DNA of 64,000 nucleotides, taken from Taenia hydatigena. Taxonomy: Eukaryota > Platyhelminthes > Cestoda > Cyclophyllidea > Taeniidae. Positions 27,194-40,500 of this stretch are shown piece after piece. The notes beneath the pieces were generated by a model. It saw nothing but the letters and a program-made list of their open reading frames with translations. It ran no database searches and had not been told where the DNA came from. Location of the stretch: positions 10,569,412-10,633,411 of the forward strand of contig JADWOT020000010.1 of the NCBI GenBank assembly GCA_036345935.2, given 5' to 3'. The stretch's first letter is position 1, and every line of letters begins with the position of its first letter. A program made the position numbers and the translations under genes.

Positions 27194-29016
27194 AAAGAAC
27201 TGCAAATCAGCTGGACGATTCATGTGTGCCAATGAAACTTTTTTTCTAACACTGAAATTGAAATGCCACGGAACGATCTGAAGAACCGGTGAGTGAAAAA
27301 CAACTCCTGTTGTTTCTTTAGTTTCAAATCTGATTTCGATGGGCCATGGGCCGAGCGAGAACACCTCGGTGATTCACCGGTTTGGGGGAGGAAAGAAAGC
27401 CCAGAGGAGCATAATTAGACTGACGAGGCGCGCAACTTTACTGAACAGCTTGGCCAGACAAACTGCGTTTCCCCATTGGCAGGCGATGTACACGTAAGCC
27501 CGTCTAGCGTGTGGACACAAAATTTACGTGTCTGTGCACATACGCACACACAAACATAGAGACAGACAATTGGAAAGTACTCTGGTGACTAAGACACCTC
27601 TATCACCACATCGGCGCGTCTAATTGGCCTCTTTGATGCCAAGCCGTGCCTTGGCATTAGACTTGTACCCACCATAATAATGCAGTCCGGAAACAGCACG
27701 AAATGCCGCCAGACACTCGCGTTAATGACATGGGAAAACCATGCTCAGTCCTTCAACCAAGACACTCAAATGCGCCATTTTATTCTTGTATAAAAAATCA
27801 AACTCAATCAGTGCTAGATGTGAGGTTAGCATTATCACCTGAGTGTTAAAGTTTGTATTTTTTAAAAAAAAAATCTACTGAGCGCTTAGGCCAGCTATAC
27901 GAATTAGCATGGGCTAATTCTCCTAGCAAGCGGCCCACCTACCAGTGTTGAGTGTGGTTAGTTATTGCGTGATTAGTTTTTGCGCACTTTCGAAATGACC
28001 GTCAGTGAATGTATCGCATACATAAACAGTTCACAATACCGTGCAAGTTGTGTTTACACTGGGGATGGTGCAACACTTATTCAATTGTGGTCAAGTACAA
28101 GTGGGGCGTGAAGGCTGTCGATTATTTGTCTTACTGAAGTTAGAAAAAAAACCAATTGCACATCACAATGTGCGTTTTTTATTCACAGCTACCATAAAAT
28201 GCCTAATTAGTAATTAGGAACGATTTGCTCTTTGTTCCATTCTCAGTGAGTGCATTAATTTACATGTGAAGGCCTAAATTCTAAGTAAATAACGATCCAT
28301 TTTTACAAGTAGAGATAAGAGATCTTTGACGTTTACCTTCTAAAAAATTGTCATTTTTTGGTAAAAAGTAGCGCTGTTTGATGTTTGTCAAAGCTGAGAA
28401 AGAGCATTTTGCGAGAAAAACATGCGAAGAGGTGATTGGCTTAGACCGAGCCAATGGAAGATCAATCCGACCCTAGACACGCCTCTCATTGGTCAATGCA
28501 CTTCAGGTAACTTTTTCGGTCAAATAATTTAACCTTGGCGATTGGGACAGAACGTGCAGGCCGCTAAAAAGACGAGTAGCTGTGGACAATTGGCTATCAA
28601 AATGTTAGCATCAATTGACCCATTTGGCAATTTTAATCCGCATTGTTTCTAGCATGAAATGTGGCCGCATTAAAGGGGCATTTTTAGGGCTGTACCAAGG
28701 CGCCATGGACATAAATACTAGCCGAGAATGGTGGACATTTTAAGTGTTTTTAAATAAAAAAAGGCATTGTGTTATTTTAATGAGTGGCGGCCTATCACTA
28801 CGAAACGTGGGAGGCAAATTAGAGACGCATTTGAATTTAAACCAGACAAATCATGTGCTGATACCTTAAAATGAAAATTAAAGCCCCTTTACCGTTTGGG
28901 ATGCATGAGCAGTGCATTAGCGGAAAGTAAATTGTAAAACAAGAAAAGAAGATTTTATAGACACACTTAAACCCTGAAAGTGGAATGCAGCCTGGTGATG
29001 TACGATGTTTTCAAGT
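27194..29016. other. 1.8-kb spacer of the inverted repeat
   Basis: Single-copy loop between the arms. No exon was recognised. Three CCAAT boxes lie at 28435-28492. Confidence 0.6.
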
Positions 29017-30352
29017 ACGAAGCCATAACGCCAGACTAACCTGTAAGCTCTATTCGTGGACGGATGACTGACCCGATGACCTCATTCTCGCGCGAGTCTG
29101 CATCACAGAACCTCACAAAGCATTAAGGCGATGCGTTATCCCGTGTGGTGGATCACGAATTGAAACAATCAAATGGTCTTGTCTTGTGCCTCTCACACTG
29201 TGCAATCGCATTGGGTGATTGATTGAGCTGATTAGAATGCAGAATGAGGAGTGAGGGGTTGGGAGGTGCGGTGGTACACAGAGTGTACGTCAACGGAGAG
29301 ACGTCGAGGGGAGGAGGGTGAAACACACACACTGTGAATTCACCCAACACCTTTGTGACAAGTGGAGCGCCTGAAGAGTGGAAGTGGGTGTGAGTCATTT
29401 GACACCTTGCCACTGTGACAGTGGGTTGGTTTTTCACGCCATGGGACAGCATTTGTCATGCCTAGTGTCAGAACAGGTTCGAAGACATTGCTTTGATGAT
29501 GACAATGATGACAATTCAACCAGACAACTTGGCTCATGCGGTTTAATGTGCTTCAACGACTCCTTGTCAAACAACTGCGAAATCGGCCTAGTCTCCTGTC
29601 ACGTCAGTTTGTCATGTAATGGAAAAGAGGATGCAACTTACCCACGACCGCCTTCTCCAAACCCAATGCACTCGAAATTGTCCCTTCTCAGTTGTGGCGT
29701 AGTGCGTCGACACGGAGTGAAGTGCCATTAGGATGCGAGCAGTTGACAAGGCAGCTAAAAGTGCGAACAGATGACATCAGTCATCGGTGACAGTCTTTGA
29801 GGGTGAAGGGTGTGGCAGTGGCGTTGAAAGGCATTCGTGGTGGTGTGGTATGACAAAGCTCTCACATCTGTCCTTCTGTGCTGGTGACAGTGAGTGTGAC
29901 ACATTCGGACTGTTGGAGGGAGAAGAGTGATCGCACACACGCCCAATGCGCAGGAAACACAAATCCTTCTCAGTTGGAGGAGGGAGGTGCGAGAGGACTA
30001 CGTGTTCCATTGGATGAAGTGAGTTGTGGAGTAGGCACTTGTGTTGAATGGAGAGGTGGAGGATGTAGAGTGCAGTCGAGGCATTGAGAAATGCCTCATG
30101 ACAGGAGTGGTGGCTAGGTTGGCAGAGGGAGACTACAATGGTGTGGTTGTAATGGTCTGATGTGGAAGGGTTGAATGCGGATGTCGCAATTGATGCCCGG
30201 CTGCAATTTCACCAGATGAGTGACCTCTTCTCTCTGGCATTCCACGTGGCACAGTGGTGATGAAAGTGACTTGTAGTGCACACATGGAAGACCTCGCTTG
30301 ACCCTAAGCATCAAACTATAGAGGAGGATCAGTGGACCCATTCCGAGTGGAT
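29017..30352 (-). repeat. Right arm of the inverted repeat, internally deleted
   Basis: This is the reverse complement of the left arm. Position 29017 pairs with 27193, and the end at about 30352 pairs with about 24600. At about 29423-29427 the homology jumps from left-arm position 26781 to 25536, a deletion of about 1.24 kb. The bases TGGG are shared by both breakpoints. Confidence 0.85.
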
Positions 30353-32262
30353 TGACACACACTGGTAGATGGATGCGAGATAAATTGATGGATGAATAAC
30401 AGAGAAATGAAGGAGTGTAGATGAGCGTCGTTTGATTTGCTTGCGGTTGTCAACTAAGCATTACGAGTACAGCAAAGGCGTATGGTGGTTGTGAAGACAT
30501 TAAACTACCCAAAAATGTTTTACCCTGTGTACACGGCTTTTGAACTTTTAAATCCATGTGTTTTGGGAGGCTCTTGTTTTTTTATTTCTCCAGCATTATT
30601 AAATCCCGCCCTGACCGAATTTCATGACAGTCCCTCTCTCCCATAAAATGTGGGCGTATTATTTGGTTGCCTTGGCGTCTACTAACACAACAGCTTTTGT
30701 TGCCTTGATATATGACTTCGACCTATTTAGGGTCTTCCACCCTCTTGACATTGTTGATTTTGTCGTCGATAAAGAGTAGCTCCTGCCGACCCAACTTTCA
30801 AGGGAACGGACGAATACCGATGGATGCGATGCATCTGGCTTAGCTACAACCATCTCCAGGACACCTGACTGTGTCCGCTTTTTATTGTGGAGGTGCAAGA
30901 ACGGCGGCTTTTTCTGTTCCAAATGCCTATGGATCGATGTTGCCATGGCGCCCAAAGATGTCTATGCATTTCCTTCACCAAAAGTAGTTGCCGTACACTT
31001 CTATTCCTCAATTTCTCATGTAGAAAAGTGAAATGGTTTTTAATGTGCATAATTTAAAAGACAGGAGGCAAAAAGGAGTTCATTTTTTGATTTGTTAGTT
31101 ACACTCCTGACCATTTTGATGTAGAATAGAGCGCGCTTGTCACGGTTCAAGACGCAACGACTGATTGACTGCAAGCATTTGACACGCAGTCTCCACGAGA
31201 AGGTCGGATTTGCTCCAAAAATTAACAAAAGTATCAACTCCTAAGTGTACATTCGAGGAGAATCACGGTTTTGCACGGTTTTGCGGAGTGACGGTTGTGA
31301 AAGCCCTTAAACGTGGAAGAACAATCGACCTTATTTTAGCCTCCGTCTCCTCTCTCCTTCCACTTCACACACAATCAAAACGACACACTTTCACCACCTC
31401 TTCAGTTCAGTTTATGGCGCCCCATTGACAGGAAGGAAACAATTGTTTTTTGAAATAAGACGGAAATAATTACTAATGAAGCATTATGCCGCGTATCAAG
31501 ATTTTATCTGCACCATCTGAGGAATAATGAGCGGACGCTGGGATAAAAATCATAGGATCTGAAATAACGCGAAATTTCAGAGACGCTATGAGACAGCCGA
31601 CAGTGATGGACATGTGAAATCCTTAAAAAACAACTAAAACTATGATGAGTTGGTGCTTCAAATAGCCTGACAGATCTGTGACAGTGGGTAGATGAGATGA
31701 AATAATTGATGGATCAGCAGATAGAGGGGGAAAAGGATGGATAGATCGACGTGTACCTTCCTTTTACTCCCACTACACTAATGACTGCGTCATCTGTATC
31801 AACTAACGCACTCTTGGACAGAAGTTGGGCAGTTCAGTCGTGCATTGCATTTGTTACACGAGGAGTTGTGTTGAATGTGAGTGAAAATGCAGTTGTTTCT
31901 ACGATTGGAACCACGCCACAGAGAGTACCGGCGATACCGAATGCTCAATTAAATGCTTCCTGCGGAGATGGGTGGATTAGGAAATGGTTTTGAATAAGGG
32001 ATGCAACTGATTTCACAGAGAAAGGCGTAACATTAACTCCTACTTTTTGTTCATATGGTAAAAGTGGTGGCTAGAATGGAGTCACAAAAGCAGGCAGACA
32101 CGCAAGAACAAGCAGGCCAACGGTCACCTGTCTGTCCCAAGATTAGGCGATTTGCTGCACTGGAGAGCGACGACTACAGCAGCCATTCCGACGCCGACGA
32201 TGGACGTGGATAAACTCTCGACTTTCAGTCTATAAAAAAACGATTAAAAGGAACTGAGATGT
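30353..32262. other. Intergenic, nothing recognised
   Basis: Contains a minus open frame at 30659-30955 and a plus open frame at 31751-31993, neither with a recognisable domain. A short degenerate GGAT run lies at about 31685-31745. Confidence 0.4.
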
Positions 32263-32282
32263 ACACACACACACACACACAC
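32263..32282 (+). repeat. (AC)n microsatellite
   Basis: A 20-bp perfect AC dinucleotide run. Confidence 0.85.
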
Positions 32283-33194
32283 CAGACCACTTCCTTACGT
32301 GAGTAGCAATTCGAGTGGTCGGCGATTGCCCTCGTCTCCAGAGTTGTTTCGACGGTTGTGCCTTTGACTCGGACTCCAAGGCAAGAAGGGGCGACAAGGG
32401 AGCGCAATTGTACCCTGTGAGCTTCTGTCCATGGGGGCGGAGGGAGGGAGGGCATCAGTCTCACAATTTTACACTGTTCTCTTCAAGCAAAACTTAGTAG
32501 CAAAAATAAAAACTTGAGAAGTTCTAGAGTGGGGTTGCATCATGAAATCGAAATCCAACTATCACAAGATTCTGAGGTCACACCTAAATCATGACTATTT
32601 CATCATATGACGCCATGGGGTATTGATCCTCCACCACTACCTCCAAGACTTCTCAAAATATGCGTTATTGACCAAGAGAAAAGGTCTGGGGGTGGCTATC
32701 GGCATGGCCCAGAGGTCAGATCGTCTGACGGTAGCACAGTCGTGGAGCCTCCAAACGCCTCCTTACCAGAACGCTGAGAGCTAAACAATCAATTAAGGCC
32801 TTAGATGAAACAAAAACTGATTGCTCAGTGGGTTCCAAACCTCCTCTCTCCTCTCCCCTCCCCCACTTCCCGAAAAAAGGGGAAAGAGGAAGGCAAAAAC
32901 TGACCCACAACCCAGTAATCAATAAATATTTCAGGGTAATAAAAAATATTGCGCGATGTCACCTCCTTTTTTTTCGTACCAAGCCTTCGTTGTATTTTAT
33001 TGCCTCTTTCTTTTCGCGCTACCCTCCACCCTCCCCCCTTCACCTCCGTTTGACCTTTTACGAAGATCACATGAAGGTGACAGCAATTCCAGAACAGGAA
33101 AATTAATTACTATTCTCCACTTTTTTTCTTCGATATTTTGCTACAGAGAAAGTAAAATTTGGCGCAAGTGGCACCAATTACCGTCACCTTGTCA

Positions 33195-33236
33195 GTGTGC
33201 GTACGTGCGCGCACGCACACACGCACGCACGTGCAC
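33195..33236. repeat. 42-bp alternating purine-pyrimidine tract
   Basis: A strict purine/pyrimidine alternation made mostly of GC, GT and AC steps, with a partly palindromic core around TGCGCGCA. This is the classic composition for Z-DNA. Confidence 0.8.
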
Positions 33237-34241
33237 TGGCTATGCCATATAAAGCCAAAAATCGAAAATAAAAAAGAAGTACATTTTGGGCAAAAAAACA
33301 ACTTTTGCTTCCTCCTTAACCTTTCAAGAAAAAGTTAATAACTCAGCGCTTCCTGTGTTTGTGCGATTTTTTCCTCCGTAAATTAAAGTGATCTATTGGC
33401 GCCACTTTGATTGGTCGAAGTGGAGTCACGATCCACAACCCACCACTGCTGTGGAAGAGGGTGGACAAAGGAATATCAGAGGGAGGTATGGCTAGCTGAA
33501 CTGATACGTTGTTGATGGCTGAACGGATGGGTGAGCAAAGACCACAACCCACAGTCAAGGAGGACAGCCTTCGCCTTCCCTCCTGTTGTATCGCTCCCTA
33601 CTCCCAGTCAACAAGAGGACTTCTCAGCATTCCACGGATTTCAACACCTTAATTACGACCTTCCAACGATTGAGTGCATCAATTATGAATCATGCCCCTA
33701 TGCCGGTAGGTCTTGTTGGGGTAATGGAGGGGATCCGACGGCTATAACGGTGGTAACGACCAAAGAACTCAACCTAATTGGACGATATTCCGATTTCAGT
33801 CAACCGAATACGTGACAGTGCGACAAAAGCCGCACCCATTTTTGGCGTTCACACCAACAAAGCGTTTCAAAGAGGTTAAGACACCATTCCAGGAGCTGGT
33901 CGCCATCACCGATCCCACGCAATGTTGAATACACTTGATGAAAAACGTCTGACGTCCGACAGGCGATAAGATGCTTCCAATTCATGCCGCACCGGATCAT
34001 GACCACAATCAGCAGAAAGACCAGTGACAATCGGAGCGGGAGAACAGTGACGAAGAGTGTCCGAGACGACCCCTTCCAAGGAGTGAAAACTGCTTCACAC
34101 ACTTCCCTCGCCTCGGCATATTTTTAATCCTAGCCCATATTAGCAGGCCTCGTGACACCCTCAGGTGTGACACAAAGAAGACAACGTCCAATCGAACAAA
34201 AACAAGAACAAACAAAGAAAGATGGGAAATTTTTATAAAAA

Positions 34242-34247
34242 TTTATT
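34242..34247 (-). promoter_or_regulatory. Poly(A) signal of the FBXO38-like gene
   Basis: AATAAA on the minus strand, about 300 nt after the stop at 34543. Between them lie a GGTA/GGTG-rich run (34265-34290) and an AC run (34308-34322), which would be in the 3' UTR. Confidence 0.55.
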
Positions 34248-34542
34248 ATTGATATAGATATATAGGTTGGTAGGTAGGTGGGTGGGTGGGGATAGAGGGT
34301 GATAAAGACACACACACACACATGCACATACAGACATAAAGAGAACCGTAGGTGGAGGAGCAAGATGGACAGCAGGGAGGGAGGATTTTTCGGTCTGTGC
34401 AAGTGTGCAATGGAAGGAAGAGAAGAGAGATGGGGTGGGGCAGCATGAGCATCATATCTCTCTAAAACATCGCAATAAGGGAGGAAAAGACTACAACCAA
34501 TCAACCCAAAACACATGGGACACTCCAACTCAAGCATCTATA

Positions 34543-37500
34543 TCACAGCCCACCATCATCGCCATCACCACCGTCTTCGGTCTCTAAGCGTGATGTTTTC
34601 ACATCCGCTACCATGGGTGCCTCAGCAGAGCCCTCCGACTCCCTACGTCGTTTCCTTTGGCCCAACCTAGCCTCCATTGCCGCCAGCATTGAGGTGTTCC
34701 CGGTATCCACGAGCACTTGGCCTGTGCGTGAGTGAGGAGGAAGGGCATATACCCAAGACTCGTTGAAACCGTCTCCCCAGGCATTTAGGTCGTCCTCAGG
34801 AGGCACGGCTCGTAGATAGGGCTCCGAGTAGGGCCAAAGAAGGTAGTCAGAATCATCTCCCCCTACTACGCCTTCATGCACGTCACGATACTGCACGTGG
34901 AGGTGGATGCCCCTTCGATGGAACTTGTACAATCCTCGGTAGGCAGCCAAGAAGGCCTCAAAGCGACTTCTGCCGTCTTCTTCATCAAATAATAAGGGGA
35001 AGTCAATAATGTTGGAGGGAGGTTGGGGGTCGGTTAGTGAAACCTCAACGGTGGGATCCAGAGCTCCTTGAGGCGACCAGGCAATGTCTGTCAAAAGGCT
35101 CCAGTCCGCACCTTCATCGGAGTGGAACAAACGTGGATGAACGTGCAACTTTGGGAAATTGGGATCGACCGGAGGACTGCGACGATGAAAAGAGCTAAAA
35201 AGGAGCAAGAGAAGCCCAGGCTAGCAGGAGTAGGGAGGTAGGGGATAGTGAAAACAGAAATGGTGAAGACGTACTCAGTAAGAGAGATGACCTCTCTGAA
35301 GCGCTGTTCAAAAGCTGAGTTCGTCTCCTCCATGGCGCATTCACTGCGATCTATCGAGTAGTCGTGCGAGATCATCACGTGTACTGCTTTGGCATTCCGC
35401 CACAGGGCCTGTTCCACAGCCTCGTGGTAGGGTCCAAAGGGTCTGCCAACAACAGCAATAAAAAGGGTGAGACTAATGGAAATTATTCTCAGGAAAGGCA
35501 ATACCAGCAAGAGTCACCAGAATGTAGATCAACAAAAAGGTCAAAAGTTCCAACTTGCTAGGGACGGAGTTAAAAGGGCCTTAGAGCTCACAGAGGATCT
35601 GACTGATTTCCTAAAAAGTGATCTATCGCAGAAATGGCTTGCTGTTCTATAAGTGGCAATGAGTGGGAATGGAAATGAAATTTCTTGAACCCTCCCTGAA
35701 AAGGCGCACAGAAGTAAATCAAAGAGTCACATTATTGCAAAGTCCAGTTCTCACAAGTAATCTTAATCTCAAGATTTAAGTAACCATGTGGCACGTGAGA
35801 AATGCAGACCTGAGCTGAGACTATGAGAGTGGGCGACAGCGGTGTTGAAACATTAAGCAATTTATTCAGTTTTGAGGATATTCCGACACAGTGGCTCAAA
35901 CCAACTCCACCCTCTTAGAAGTTCCATTTCACCTGCTGAGCTGAGAGAACTTAGCCTTTGAAGACAGGTCACTTGACCACGCAACAGGAAGACAAATGAT
36001 TACGTGAGTTCCCCTCTTCTCCTGCGATTCCACCTCCAAAACAACGCCGTCCACGAGTCTTCCAGCCTTTCCCTACACGAAGGTGTACTACGCTACACTC
36101 GCAAATCAGAGGAAGGAGATCGCCTTAGCAGTGATGCTTGACACTTCTGACTGCCCTTCCAGACCACACCACCATCATATCGTCACTTTATCGACACAAC
36201 TGCTAAAGCCACATTCTAAAGCGACAGTTTATTGAACAGGTAATGGCTGATGGCAGTTGAGAGGTGTCCGCCACTGGCTTAAGTAGACAAAGCAATTGTT
36301 CAGGCATGATGACCTACTTGCTAGACAGGCGTGCCCACCAGTTTCCACTTCCGGTGAACCGCGATTTGGCGGGATTACACACACACAAACGCACACCCTG
36401 GATGAGGCCAGCTCTGCTTCCAAAGGGGTGTAATTAACTTCTACGCCATTAATTTTAACTCCGAGATGTAAAGGTGGAGGTTTTATGACTACATGATTAG
36501 AGCAAATTTAATAAAAAAGCCACGAAATTATTTTTATTTGCCAGTTCTCATCCACTTGCCGAGTCTTGACGCAAAGGGCAACGCAACGCCTAAGGAATCC
36601 TCCGAGGGTGAATTCTTTGAAAAGGAAAGACGAAACTTCAAACCACAGATTGAATGAAAAGGTGCACCCCTCCACCCTCCAGTTACCAATGCTGGTGTAG
36701 TAACAGGGACGCATGTCATGCCGAGCCTCGGCTCACCTATGAAGGTCAGACAAACAGCAACAAAACTGCAAGCATGGGACCTACCATGTAAGGTCACATG
36801 CATCGACGTGCATGTGACTGACAGCATGTAGCGCGGTACACATCGCTGTCACAACAGTGCGGTTGCGAATAATCAAAAAGGCAGTTGCAAATTTTGGTGC
36901 AGGAAGGGATGAAATATGTGCCTCTCTTCATTGTGCCCTCTCAAATGAACCCATTATCCGAAATCCAAGCCCATCTGCACCAGTCCCAAAGCAGAATTGG
37001 AGGAGCTGCGGTGTGGGAGTGGTAGTAGAACTAACCACCCGGAAAGGATCTAGCCAACTTAATCCCAGTGGCGGGGGTGGCAAGAACAGTCCTCAGCAAT
37101 GCACGGTTTTGTGCGTGGTGAAGCAGTTGACCCACACCCACACTAAGGGGCACAGCAGTGTTGCAAGGTAGAGGAAACGGATCTTCACACAGGTGTAGTA
37201 AAACATCAGCCAACACTGAACCCCGAAGGCAACCAATTTGAACACTGCATTTCGGACTGTCGACTGACTGATTTGCGGCAGAGAATGGTAAAAAAAGTGT
37301 TATAGTGTCTCCAAACAAACCATCTCATGCTTTTAAGGCATCACTTCGACTGCTGAAGACCACGAAGTGTAGCTAAATCAACCCCTGGGAAGGGAGAAGC
37401 CCCCTACCCCAAAAAGTAGTCGGGTGTGGTGAATCAGCAGGGAAGCCCTCCTTTTACCCAATACCTCAAACTTGCTGCCGAGAAGACGTCTACCTTGATG

Positions 37501-40500
37501 TTCCCCCATTAGTGTTTCGCCAAATGACAAGTTTCCCTTCCCTTAGCATTATTACTAGACAATCAAATGGGCAGTGGAATAGCCACTGGAGCAATGAATG
37601 CGATACAGAAATGGGAGTGGAGAGGAATAAATCTTGTTTATCCGTGGTTTGTAAACATCCACAGCGCGGGAGATGATTATGGACCCCCAATCGCGGTGGT
37701 AAAGAAGCTCCCTGTGGTTATTTAACCTTTATTAAACAAACAACTGCCCGATCATATTTACCTACCTTCTAATTCTGTCCCAGCGCGAGAAAGTGGTTTA
37801 ATAGCTTGTAAAGCACAAAACTACCATTCCAAGGCTAGTCAGGGAGAAAGTGACAAAAGATTTGCCCTTTTCGAGAACTTTTGAAAGGGAAGCATCAGAC
37901 CACAAGACCAAGTACTAGGATCCGTAGGAATCCAACCGAAAAAGTAGGAATAAGAATAGTGTACCCTGATAAATCACGGCTTCGAGGTTTTGTGGATACT
38001 ACATGCGGAAGGTGGACGAAAAACTAATCCCCGAGAAGGCGTAACTAGAAGCACAAAAAAGAAAACAACCATGGTAGCAGGCAAACGAGTCGCGAGGTGT
38101 AGGTTCCATAACAATCCCAATTTCCCTTGGAGTAGCAAGTGTACCAGGCACCGTGATTTCCCGACTTCTTAAATAAAGTTGACAAGAACTCTACCACTGA
38201 TAGATGCAAAGCCTAGCCTGTGCTAAAATCTCTCCTCATAATCACCCAAAAATGATTAAAACCGAGAAGGTAATTTCCCCATAAAACTAGTCAGTTGGTT
38301 AGGATCGTGGTTTTTTGAAGCAACTTTTAGAGTAATCATCAACTTAACGAGTGAAACACAAAAACCTACCGGAAGGTGATAAAGATGTTCTCCTCATGAT
38401 GGGGATATAGGGCAGCGACAGCACCGAGCCAATTGTAGATAGCGAATTTGGGACATCGGATAATGCGAACGCGTCGGAGGGAGGGCACCGGATCGGTCAT
38501 TTTTACGGAGATACAGGGTGGGAAGACAGTGGTGGAGGAGGAGGAGGGGGAGGCGGTGATGGCGGTGGCGGGAACACCGGTTGTGACGGCATGAAACAGT
38601 ATGGCGGTGAGAGCTGGACAGTTCTCAACCGTGATGTTCTTCAGCCGCGGCACACTGGAGAGCACCAGATGGGTGAGACCTACGCGCTCAAAGTGCAGTG
38701 TGGTGAGGCAGCTGAGGGGTGAGGCAATGGGTTGGCGCAGGGTTAGCACGCAGGGCTTGGGACCCACAAATTGACGCAACTCGCTCGTGTCCACGCAAGC
38801 ATCGCGAGCCGTCCATACCCGTGGTGTGTGATGCAGTGACGGTTCTGACTGCGTTTCCGAAGGCGATTGCTAAAAAAAGACTAAAAGTTTAGAAGGAGCC
38901 TACGGACAATCAACACCCTCGCTTACACGCTGGCTAACTCAGAGGTCGTTTCGCCGTGATAGAATGACGCAAATACTTGTTCCATCACACTGTTGCTCTC
39001 CTCAAACCAAAACTATCCCTCCTCTACTTTACTGTCTTAAATGCAACCGGTCATCATGGACCAATACGGAATGTATAACGCGTCTTTAACTCCAAGCTTT
39101 GGTAGTGAAATAGCTGTCACAAATATGTGGAGCTGAAAGCTCACTCCATTGACTTGGTACTGAAGAGATCGGAACCGCTCACCCAGGGACAGTTTATAGT
39201 CTTGGCATGAAAACAGTGAAAGCGTTGCACTCTTCAGCCACATTGAGAGCTGAAGATACTCCTAAATGACAGCCAGGAGGCAGGAATCGAGCATAAAAGC
39301 TAAATTACACGAATACAAAATAAAGTGAATCCGACTAACGAGCTCTCGATGAAACAAAACGACCAATTTAGGCATGAAGAGTCACTCACTGCTAAACCCG
39401 AACTACATCCCAAGCACTCGCCAGATCCACAAAGGGGCCGAACAAAGGAACACCGCTTATCCCGTAACCGATCAAATGTAGCTGTGGCGCATATCTTATC
39501 CGCCCAATCCGAGCAAATGAGTTTTTGGTAGAGCGCGTTGTGCTGCAAGAGCACAGGGAAGGGATGAAAGGCCAGTGGGCCACCCAACTGATGCTGATGT
39601 TGGTACAGGCCTTGGTCCTTGGAGTCTGCTGGTGGTAACTGTGAGGGTTCAGATTCCACATGGAGGCGTTGGACAAAATCCCACTCAAGCAGACCACACA
39701 CACAAGTCTGAGTGGAGCGGGAGGTAAAGAAGGCGCTTTTTTCGTCTTTTTCCTCCGCAATGACAACCGCTGGTGGACTGTCAATCAAAGTAGGGTCGAA
39801 GAGTAGACGATGGATCCTGCAGTGACCGAAGGCGCGACGCCCACACGTGCCGTCCATTTGAAGCAGCGACGTCAGGTAGGTGTGAGTCCGCAGAGTGAAA
39901 AAGATGTCAAAAGGCTGGACGGGCAATTCGTAGACACGGAGGCCAGCGGTGGTGGCTGAGTGCGAGACATCTCGAACCGAAGCGCCCATTCCAATACCGA
40001 CGGGAGAGATGGGGGGATAGGCGACAAGACGAGACGAGAGGAGATCCGCGATGGAAAGAAGAAGACCCAACTTTCGGTAGTCAGGAAGAGTTAAAAGTTC
40101 CCTTCCCTCGCCTCCGCCTCCAGTTCTAGGCAGTGTATTGGGATCGAGCAACCACCGCTGCGACCAGTGGTAGGCAGGAAGCGTAAACGCAGTCTCTCGG
40201 CTCAGAGGGAACATGTCGCGCAAGACAAGAGATTCCAGAAAGCCGAAGGGGTCACCTTTTGCAAGGACACTCTCAATTTCGGACACGGTAATACCAGGGC
40301 AGTTTTCCAAAGTCAGACATTTCAAGGGAAGAGAGGTACGATATAAGGTGTTGGAGACGACCTTAGCTGCTCCCGATGACGGTGTTGACGTTTGAGGCGG
40401 CTGCGATGGTGCAGGAACGGTAGATGTTGCCGGTTGCGGTAACTGCGGTGGTACAGGTGCAGAAATTGAAGTTGAAGGTTGCGAATTTGCAGCAGCAGCA

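Noticed and set aside
30659..30955. 98-codon basic open frame, possible retroelement remnant
   Set aside because: No reverse transcriptase, integrase or gag motif could be identified.
32690..32770. Sequence resembling the middle of the LTR family (minus strand)
   Set aside because: Only a short block (GGCATGGCCCAGAGG) matches; too little to call a copy.
34543..35510. Initially considered a glycosyltransferase because of the VHVMISHDYS motif
   Set aside because: The joined exons instead match the C-terminal part of FBXO38 in order, and splice phases connect them to the upstream F-box exons.
35467..35652. Plus-strand open frame in intron 6 of the F-box gene
   Set aside because: No motif and no splice context; probably chance.
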